DNA of 64,000 bases from Prochlorococcus marinus str. MIT 9314 (lineage in GTDB: Bacteria > Cyanobacteriota > Cyanobacteriia > PCC-6307 > Cyanobiaceae). The DNA is taken from positions 1-64,000 of the forward strand of contig NZ_JNAO01000010.1 in assembly GCF_000760035.1 (NCBI RefSeq), in the 5' to 3' direction. Each line of letters begins with the position of its first letter. Position 1 is the first letter of the stretch. Of the stretch, positions 8,368 to 16,156 are shown piece by piece. The notes below the pieces were generated by a model. It saw only the letters and a list, made by a program, of their open reading frames with translations. It had not been told where the DNA came from and made no database searches. The position numbers were made by a program, and so were the translations under genes.

Positions 8368-8444
8368 AATCTTCATTTTTCACAAATTTTCATCATTTAG
8401 AGATAATATCTTTTAGTTAAGTATTTATTTTGAGGAAAGGATCT

Positions 8445-10097
8445 TTGAACATAATTAATGGATTTCATCTGAAAAATGTAAGAGGCGATATTCTAGGAGG
8501 CATCACAGCCGCAGTAGTGGCTTTACCTCTCGCTCTTGCTTTTGGAAATGCTGCGTTAGGACCTGGCGGAGCAATTTATGGACTTTATGGAGCAGTAGTA
8601 GTTGGTTTTTTAGCCGCATTATTCGGCGGAACACCTGCTCAAGTTAGTGGACCTACAGGTCCCATGAGTGTAACTGTTGCGGGTGTAGTAGCAGGCTTGG
8701 CCGCAGTAGGGGTTCCAAGAGATCTTTCTGCAGGACAAATTTTACCTTTAGTTATGGCAGCGGTAGTCATTGGAGGCTTACTGCAAATATTATTCGGGAT
8801 TCTAAAACTAGGTAAATACATTACTTTAGTTCCATATTCTGTTGTTTCAGGATTTATGTCTGGTATTGGAGTAATAATCATTGCGCTTCAGATTGGACCA
8901 TTACTTGGAATTAGCACTCGAGGTGGAGTAGTCGAATCTTTAACTACTGTATTTTCAAATTTCCAGCCCAATGGTGCTGCTATTGGAGTTGCAATAATGA
9001 CACTAGGTATAGTATTTCTTACTCCTAGAAAAATAAGTCAGTGGGTACCTTCTCCTCTCTTGGCCCTCTTGATAGTTACTCCAATATCAATATTAATTTT
9101 TGGAGATGGAGCAATTGATAGAATTGGAGAAATTCCAAGGGGAGTTCCATCTTTAAATTTCCCAAGTTTTAATCAATATTTCCCAATTATTTTCAAAGCA
9201 GGATTAGTCCTAGCAGTACTTGGCGCAATTGACTCCTTACTGACATCTCTAGTAGCAGACAATATCTCTCAAACAAAACATAATTCTGATAGAGAACTTA
9301 TTGGTCAAGGGATAGGAAATGCAGTTGCAGGTCTGTTTTCAGGTTTACCTGGAGCAGGAGCAACAATGAGAACAGTCATAAATGTTAAATCTGGAGGATC
9401 AACTCCTATCTCTGGTATGGTTCACTCAGTTGTATTGTTGATAGTTTTAGTTGGTGCGGGACCTTTAGCTGAGCAAATACCAACTGCGTTACTAGCAGGA
9501 ATCCTTATAAAAGTAGGTTTAGATATTATTGATTGGGGATTTTTAAGGAGGGCTCACAAATTATCTTTAAAAACTTCAGTAGTAATGTATGGTGTACTTT
9601 TGATGACAGTTTTTTGGGATTTAATTTGGGCAGTTTTAGTAGGTGTATTCATAGCAAATATGCTCACTATCGATTCAATAACTGAAACTCAACTAGAAGG
9701 TATGGATGAGGATAATCCTTTATCAAAAGATGATCATGCAAAAAATGCATTACCTGCTGATGAAAAAGCACTACTAGATAGATGTTCAGGCGAAGTAATG
9801 CTATTTAGACTTAAAGGACCACTTAGTTTTGGAGCAGCTAAAGGTATATCTGAGAGAATGATGCTTGTAAGAAACTACAAAGTTTTGATATTAGATATCA
9901 CTGATGTTCCAAGACTTGGAGTGACCGCGACTCTGGCAATAGAAGATATGATGCAAGAAGCAAAAAATAATTCCAGAAAAGCATTTGTTGCAGGTGCTAA
10001 TGAAAAAGTAAAAGATAGATTAGCTAAGTTTGGAGTTGAAGGGATTATTGAAACAAGAAAAGAAGCTTTAGAAACTGCTCTAAATGAAATAGCCTAA
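8445..10097 (+). CDS. bicA: SulP-family low-affinity bicarbonate transporter
   Basis: The 550-residue membrane protein has the SulP fold (hydrophobic segments from about residue 15 to 400) and a cytoplasmic STAS domain (about 430-545, GEVMLFRLKGPLSFGAAKGI). The first helix region GGITAAVVALPLALAFG matches the BicA branch, which imports HCO3- with Na+. The SulP family also includes sulfate carriers, but the adjacent sbtA and sbtB genes argue for bicarbonate. I chose TTG 8445, with GAGGAAAGG (8432-8440) four bases upstream. An in-frame TTG at 8430 has no such site. It is followed by sbtA after 6 bases, so the three genes form one operon. Confidence 0.85.
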   Translation: MNIINGFHLKNVRGDILGGITAAVVALPLALAFGNAALGPGGAIYGLYGAVVVGFLAALFGGTPAQVSGPTGPMSVTVAGVVAGLAAVGVPRDLSAGQILPLVMAAVVIGGLLQILFGILKLGKYITLVPYSVVSGFMSGIGVIIIALQIGPLLGISTRGGVVESLTTVFSNFQPNGAAIGVAIMTLGIVFLTPRKISQWVPSPLLALLIVTPISILIFGDGAIDRIGEIPRGVPSLNFPSFNQYFPIIFKAGLVLAVLGAIDSLLTSLVADNISQTKHNSDRELIGQGIGNAVAGLFSGLPGAGATMRTVINVKSGGSTPISGMVHSVVLLIVLVGAGPLAEQIPTALLAGILIKVGLDIIDWGFLRRAHKLSLKTSVVMYGVLLMTVFWDLIWAVLVGVFIANMLTIDSITETQLEGMDEDNPLSKDDHAKNALPADEKALLDRCSGEVMLFRLKGPLSFGAAKGISERMMLVRNYKVLILDITDVPRLGVTATLAIEDMMQEAKNNSRKAFVAGANEKVKDRLAKFGVEGIIETRKEALETALNEIA

Positions 10098-10103
10098 TAA
10101 TTT

Positions 10104-11102
10104 ATGGAAATAAGTCCAATTCTGCAAAATGTATTAGCCCCGCCAGTTCTTTTCTTTTTGATTGGAGCAATATCAGTACTCTTTAAATCTGATTTAGAGA
10201 TACCAGCTCCATTACCTAAACTCTTCTCCTTATACCTACTCCTAGCTATTGGTTTTAAGGGAGGTATAGAGATACAGAAAAGTGGTTTTACAGATCAAGT
10301 ATTGCCTACTTTAAGTGCTGCAATACTGATGTCACTAGTAATCCCGCTGATTGGATTTTTAATTTTAAGATTTAAGTTTGATGTCTTTAATTCAGCCGCG
10401 ATAGCAGCAGCATACGGTTCAATTAGTGCTGTTACATTTATCTCTGCAGAAAGTTTTTTAGAAAGTCAAAAAATAGCTTTTGATGGGTTTATGGTTGGCG
10501 CTTTAGCTTTAATGGAATCTCCTGCAATAATTGTTGGATTATTACTTGTGAAATTTGCAGCTCCAAAAAATAGACCAAAATCAAGAAAAATGCATCTAAG
10601 CGCAATATTACACGAATCACTTTTGAATGGATCAGTTTATTTATTGCTCTCAAGCTTGATTGTAGGATTTCTCACTGCTTCCAGTAATCCCTCAGGAATT
10701 GAAAAAATGGAGCCTTTTACTGGACAATTATTCTATGGAGCAGAATGCTTCTTCTTGTTAGATATGGGAATAGTTGCTGCTCAAAGATTGCCGAGACTGA
10801 AAAATGCGGGTTCGTTCTTGATTGGATTTGCCATTTTTATGCCTTTATTTAACGCATTTATTGGTGTTTTCGTTGCAAGATTTTTATCTTTAGGACCTGG
10901 CAACGCACTTTTATTTGTGGTTTTATGTGCAAGCGCCTCTTATTTAGCAGTTCCTGCAGCAATGAGGATGACAGTTCCAGAAGCTAAATCTAGTTATTAT
11001 ATTTCAACTACACTAGGTCTAACTTTCCCATTCAATATAGTTCTCGGCATTCCCATATATATGAGTTTAGTAAATACTATTATCCCACTATCCCCTTTAT
11101 AA
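10104..11102 (+). CDS. sbtA: Sodium-dependent bicarbonate permease SbtA
   Basis: The 332-residue protein has about ten hydrophobic segments and the SbtA (DUF897) signature near the N-terminus (PPVLFFLIGAISVLFKSDLE, then LYLLLAIGFKGGIEI), plus the inverted-repeat counterpart LFYGAECFFLLDMGIVAAQRL. SbtA is a high-affinity Na+/HCO3- symporter in the plasma membrane and part of the CO2-concentrating mechanism. It lies between bicA (6 bases upstream) and sbtB (2 bases downstream), a layout that couples two uptake systems with their regulator. It is slightly shorter than beta-cyanobacterial SbtA (about 370), with a short central cytoplasmic loop. Confidence 0.93.
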   Translation: MEISPILQNVLAPPVLFFLIGAISVLFKSDLEIPAPLPKLFSLYLLLAIGFKGGIEIQKSGFTDQVLPTLSAAILMSLVIPLIGFLILRFKFDVFNSAAIAAAYGSISAVTFISAESFLESQKIAFDGFMVGALALMESPAIIVGLLLVKFAAPKNRPKSRKMHLSAILHESLLNGSVYLLLSSLIVGFLTASSNPSGIEKMEPFTGQLFYGAECFFLLDMGIVAAQRLPRLKNAGSFLIGFAIFMPLFNAFIGVFVARFLSLGPGNALLFVVLCASASYLAVPAAMRMTVPEAKSSYYISTTLGLTFPFNIVLGIPIYMSLVNTIIPLSPL

Positions 11103-11104
11103 AA

Positions 11105-11386
11105 ATGAAAAGATTAGACTTGATATTTAGTGAAAGAGAACTAGATGCAATCATTAAAACATTAGAAAAAGCTAATGTTCCTGGATATACAGTTATGAAA
11201 CACGCTACAGGCAGAGGACCTGAAAGAGTTGTTACTGAAGATATGGAATTTACAGGATTAGGAGCGAATGCTCATGTAATTGTTTTTTGCGAGCAAGAAT
11301 TAATAGATAAAATGAGAGATAACATCAGGGATGATTTGAGCTATTACGGAGGAGTCGCTTATATTTCTGAAGCAACACCCCTTTAG
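11105..11386 (+). CDS. sbtB: SbtB, PII-like regulator of SbtA
   Basis: The 93-residue protein has a PII-like ferredoxin fold: a first strand and helix (RLDLIFSERELDAIIKTLEK), the VPGYTV turn, a short T-loop region, and AHVIVFCEQELIDKMRDNI. SbtB trimers bind SbtA and sense adenylyl nucleotides (cAMP, AMP, ATP, c-di-AMP). The redox-sensitive C-terminal CGPxGC loop of Synechocystis SbtB is missing. This protein ends YISEATPL and has a single Cys. It starts 2 bases after the sbtA stop, so it is co-translated with its target. Confidence 0.88.
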   Translation: MKRLDLIFSERELDAIIKTLEKANVPGYTVMKHATGRGPERVVTEDMEFTGLGANAHVIVFCEQELIDKMRDNIRDDLSYYGGVAYISEATPL

Positions 11387-11407
11387 ATCAAAGAAGAAAT
11401 ATTTTAT

Positions 11408-12364
11408 TTAAGAATGAATCCAATCCACTCTAATATTTTTTCTACTATTTAAATATCTATCAATTGACATTGCAGCAATACATCCGTCAGAAGCTGCAAC
11501 TACGGCTTGCTTAAATGGTGTGTTTCTTATATCTCCAATAGCCCATACTCCATCAGAATTTGTAGACATAAAGTCATCCACAATAACTCCTCCGTCTTCT
11601 TTTAAAGCAATTTGATCCCCTAAAAAATCAGTAATCGGCTTCGAACCACTCATGTAGACAAACACTCCATCTAAATTTAAATTGATAGGATTTTCCTCTT
11701 GCTTATTTTTTACAACGACCCCATTAACACCCATATCATCTCCCAATATTTCTAATAATCTTGTTCTACTCCAATGTTTTATATTTGAATTATCCATCAA
11801 TTCCATAGCTTCTTCGTTATCTGATTTAGGATCACTTGATGTAATCCAATGCACGGTTGATGCGAATTTAGTTAGAACAGTTGCCTCTTCAATTGCCTCC
11901 TTGTTTACTCCAACAACGGCAACCTCTCTATTTTTATAAAAAGCCCCATCACATGTAGCACAATAACTTACTCCTTTACCAAGAAAATCCGCTTCTCCCT
12001 TAAATGATGCAGGCCTACCCATGGCTCCACTTGCAAGTACAAGTGCTTTAGCTTTAAAAGTGCCCTCGGGCGTGTAAACCATTTTCCATTCTCCACTAGC
12101 GTCTATTCCAAACACTTGCGCTCTTCTATAATCTGTGCCATATTGCACAGCCTGTTCTCTCATTAAGGTAAGTAATTTTTCTCCACTTATATCAACAGGA
12201 ACCCCTGGATAATTAGCTATTTGATGAGTTATTGCTAAGGCGCCAACAGATGGATTTTTATCTAAAATTACTGTCTTTAAATTTGAACGAGATGTATAAA
12301 GTGCGCAAGTACATCCGGCAGGTCCTCCTCCGATAATAACTACATCTGACTCAATGATTTCCAA
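11408..12364 (-). CDS. Thioredoxin-reductase-like flavoprotein lacking NADPH motifs
   Basis: The 318-residue protein has the low-molecular-weight TrxR layout: the FAD motif GGGPAGC (12-18), the redox site CATC (Cys135, Cys138), and the C-terminal FAD motif WAIGDIRNTPFKQAVVAASD. In the inserted second domain, the usual NADPH motif GGGDSAxEEA reads VGVNKEAIEEA (151-161), and the HRRxxxR phosphate-binding motif is replaced by WITSSDPKS. This resembles the cyanobacterial TrxR relatives (diflavin DDOR group, such as Slr0600) that do not use NADPH, rather than true TrxB. The electron donor and acceptor cannot be read here. It is convergent with sbtB and only 21 bases away. Confidence 0.8.
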   Translation of the reverse strand: MEIIESDVVIIGGGPAGCTCALYTSRSNLKTVILDKNPSVGALAITHQIANYPGVPVDISGEKLLTLMREQAVQYGTDYRRAQVFGIDASGEWKMVYTPEGTFKAKALVLASGAMGRPASFKGEADFLGKGVSYCATCDGAFYKNREVAVVGVNKEAIEEATVLTKFASTVHWITSSDPKSDNEEAMELMDNSNIKHWSRTRLLEILGDDMGVNGVVVKNKQEENPINLNLDGVFVYMSGSKPITDFLGDQIALKEDGGVIVDDFMSTNSDGVWAIGDIRNTPFKQAVVAASDGCIAAMSIDRYLNSRKNIRVDWIHS

Positions 12365-12559
12365 TTTTTAAAAACTCCTTTTGTAGTTAATTAGATGAGT
12401 TCTTGGTTAGAAGATATTTTTAAAGTAAATACCTGAACCTTTATATAGATATAAGTTAAAAGAAAAAAGAGAAAAAAGCTTAATATAGAAACAAACTTAC
12501 ATAGGAAAAACATAAAAAATTAATTTTCAAAATGATCAGTTACGTGAAATGTTCTGTAT

Positions 12560-12577
12560 TGATCTATTATTAGATCA
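12560..12577. repeat. 7-bp perfect inverted repeat before the coiled-coil/ABC1 operon
   Basis: TGATCTA (12560-12566), loop TTAT, TAGATCA (12571-12577). It lies 40 bases before the ATG at 12617, in the 252-base divergent region shared with the TrxR-like gene. It could be an operator or a leader hairpin. No T-run follows. The rest of the gap (12365-12559) is AT-rich, with nothing else I can name. Confidence 0.35.
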
Positions 12578-12616
12578 TATCGAAAAATCAATTGCCGTTG
12601 AAACATTATATTTTTC

Positions 12617-12934
12617 ATGACCAACTCTGATTACCTTTTAAAAGCTGCCATTAAGAAAGTAACCGAAAAATTAAACGAAATATTGGTTGAAAAAATTGAA
12701 GAAGCAACACATATTGCTCAGGATGCTCCTGAAATTCTCAAAAAAGAATTTGATAATTTAAAAGAATCCATAATCGAAGAAGCATCAAGACTAGAAAAAG
12801 CAGAGAATATTGAAGAAAATGAGTCTACAAATACTTATCAAGATTCCAAAATAAAAAAAGCTTTAAATGAAATTGAGGGTATCAATAAGCAAATTGATTT
12901 CTTTAATAAAAATATAAATAATCAAATTAAATGA
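12617..12934 (+). CDS. Coiled-coil protein of unknown function (105 aa)
   Basis: The 105-residue protein is highly charged, Glu/Lys/Asn-rich and almost entirely predicted helix, with heptad-like hydrophobics from about residue 5 to 65 and again 78-100. There is no signal peptide, membrane segment or cysteine. I do not recognise the family. The stop overlaps the start of the ABC1-type kinase gene (ATGA at 12931-12934), so translation is coupled and a functional link to that protein is likely, for example as a partner or regulator. Confidence 0.75.
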   Translation: MTNSDYLLKAAIKKVTEKLNEILVEKIEEATHIAQDAPEILKKEFDNLKESIIEEASRLEKAENIEENESTNTYQDSKIKKALNEIEGINKQIDFFNKNINNQIK

Positions 12935-14598
12935 GTTATCACGTTCTTCATTATCGTTTAAAAAAATTGAAGAGGTCCTTTCTTATTTGGATAACTCTGA
13001 TTTCGCTTTTATTAAATTTATGGATAGATAATATTAGATTTACAATTTTCCAAACCAAGAACAATGAAAAAAGTAGGGTCCAAATTAAAAGAGCTAGGTG
13101 GTTTACTAATCAATTAATAGAGCTTGGATCAGCATTTATTAAAATTGGACAATTATTATCAGCGAGACCTGATTTAATTCCTAATACCTGGATACAGGAA
13201 TTGTCTAAATTGCAGGATCAAGTACCTAATTTTTCATTTGCACAAGTTGAAAAGACTATAAGAAATGAACTAGGGTCTAAGTTTAATAAAATAGATCAAA
13301 TAATATGTGATCCGGTTGGATCAGCATCACTAGCTCAGGTTCATAGGGCGACTTTAGAAGATGGTAAGAAAGTAGTTTTTAAAGTTCAAAGACCCAATTT
13401 AAAAGAATTGTTTATTATCGATTTGGGCATAATGCAGCAAATAGCAGGATTATTGCAGAAAAATAAGAATTGGAGTCGAGGTAGAAACTGGGTTGAGATT
13501 GCTAAAGAGTGTAGGAAAGTTCTGATGAAAGAACTTGATTTTAATAGCGAAGCGCAATATGCAGCAAGATTTAGGCAGCAATTTCTTGATGATGAAAATG
13601 TTGAAGTTCCCGAAGTAATTTGGGATATGAGTAGTGAAAAAGTGCTTTGTTTAAGTTATGTAGAAGGGACAAAAATAAGCGATTTAGAAAAATTAAAATC
13701 ACAAGAAATTGATTTATCTAAAATTGCAGAGATAGGTGCAATCAGCTACTTAAAACAATTAGTAAATTACGGTTTTTTTCATGCAGATCCTCATCCAGGG
13801 AATCTAGCAGTTTCAAGTGAAGGTAAATTGATTTTTTATGATTTTGGAATGATGGGGAACATCTCAAATAATCTTCAAACAAGATTAGGGGGGATGGTAA
13901 AGGCTGCTGCTCTTAGAGACGCCTCATCACTTGTTAGTCAATTACAACAAGCTGGGCTAATTTCAAAAGATATTGATATAGGACCAGTCAGAAGATTAGT
14001 CAGATTGATGCTTAAAGAAGCCTTAACTCCGCCATTTAGTCCTAATATTATTGAAAAATTATCTGGAGATTTATACGAACTGGTTTATGAAACGCCATTT
14101 CAACTGCCAGTAGATTTAATCTTTGTGATGAGAGCTTTATCAACTTTTGAAGGAGTTGGTAGAATGCTTGATCCAGGGTTTAACCTTGTATCAGTTACCA
14201 AGCCGTATTTAATAGAACTTATGACTTCAAATAATCAAAGTCCCAACGATTTAATTAACCAATTTGGAAGGCAAGTAGGTGAACTAGGATCTAAAGCTGT
14301 TGGAATTCCCAAAAGAATAGATGAAAGTTTAGAAAGATTAGAACAGGGCGATTTACAATTGCAAATAAGAATGGGAGAGTCTGATAGGCAATTCAAAAAA
14401 ATGTTTACTGCTCAAAAAACTTTAGGCCATTCAATTCTCATAGGAAGTTTATCAATTGCATCTGCTTTACTTGTAACCAATAAACAAAATAATTTTGCAT
14501 TGTTGCCACTTTTTTTTGCACTACCAATAAGTATTGATTGGATAAAGTGCCAATTAAGTATGAGAAAAGGCTCACGTTTAGAAAAACTTAAGCGCTAA
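12931..14598 (+). CDS. ABC1/UbiB-family atypical kinase-like protein
   Basis: The 555-residue protein has the ABC1 (ADCK/UbiB) core. The family KxGQ motif is in AFIKIGQLLSARPDLIP (about residues 69-85), the nucleotide-binding Lys in VVFKVQRPN (about 151), the catalytic loop HADPHPGNL (about 284-292) and the metal loop YDFGMMG (about 303-309). A hydrophobic segment near 510-545 suggests membrane anchoring. Members assist prenylquinone biosynthesis or lipid metabolism. Cyanobacteria use plastoquinone and phylloquinone, so that role is plausible. It may have ATPase rather than protein-kinase activity. An initial hydrophobic stretch (FLIWITLISLLLNLWI) is also present. It is coupled to the small coiled-coil gene upstream. 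Confidence 0.9.
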   Translation: MSYHVLHYRLKKLKRSFLIWITLISLLLNLWIDNIRFTIFQTKNNEKSRVQIKRARWFTNQLIELGSAFIKIGQLLSARPDLIPNTWIQELSKLQDQVPNFSFAQVEKTIRNELGSKFNKIDQIICDPVGSASLAQVHRATLEDGKKVVFKVQRPNLKELFIIDLGIMQQIAGLLQKNKNWSRGRNWVEIAKECRKVLMKELDFNSEAQYAARFRQQFLDDENVEVPEVIWDMSSEKVLCLSYVEGTKISDLEKLKSQEIDLSKIAEIGAISYLKQLVNYGFFHADPHPGNLAVSSEGKLIFYDFGMMGNISNNLQTRLGGMVKAAALRDASSLVSQLQQAGLISKDIDIGPVRRLVRLMLKEALTPPFSPNIIEKLSGDLYELVYETPFQLPVDLIFVMRALSTFEGVGRMLDPGFNLVSVTKPYLIELMTSNNQSPNDLINQFGRQVGELGSKAVGIPKRIDESLERLEQGDLQLQIRMGESDRQFKKMFTAQKTLGHSILIGSLSIASALLVTNKQNNFALLPLFFALPISIDWIKCQLSMRKGSRLEKLKR

Positions 14599-14603
14599 AA
14601 AAA

Positions 14604-15899
<1,296 letters not shown>

Positions 15900-15943
15900 T
15901 TAATTATTACTATTTAAATCCTATTAATAGCTGAACTATTTGG

Positions 15944-16014
15944 CTAACATCTGAAATATATATGTTAGACAATTAAAATTTTTATTTCATAACAGTTCAA
16001 ATATTAGCTAACAC
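15944..16014. promoter_or_regulatory. Triple CTAACA motif in the eno-clpB divergent region
   Basis: CTAACAT (15944-15950) and ATGTTAG (15962-15968) form a perfect inverted repeat with an 11-base spacer. A third CTAACA copy lies in AGCTAACA (16007-16014). They sit in the 260-base gap between the divergent eno and clpB genes, on the eno-proximal side. Copies on both strands are typical of operator sites. The rest of the gap (16015-16156) is AT-rich without a clear promoter. Confidence 0.35.
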
Positions 16015-16156
16015 TTTTATTAATTCCAAAGTCCCCGAAATCCCTCTCATAAAAATATTTTTGAAATTCATCTTACAATTTGAAAATTATTGGATGATTA
16101 TTAATGCAGATCCTATTTAGAATATTAATTAATAATCAACAGTAGTTGTATAGTTT

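Noticed and set aside
8430-8444. TTG 8430 as the bicA start
   Set aside because: GAGGAAAGG sits just upstream of TTG 8445 and would be coding if 8430 were used. The ribosome site favours 8445.
8445-10097. Sulfate permease as the function of the SulP protein
   Set aside because: The sequence is also compatible with the general SulP family, but immediate linkage with sbtA and sbtB and the BicA-like first helix make bicarbonate the better call.
12395-12436. A 13-residue open frame (MSSWLEDIFKVNT) upstream of the TrxR-like gene
   Set aside because: Too short and without a ribosome site. Likely chance.
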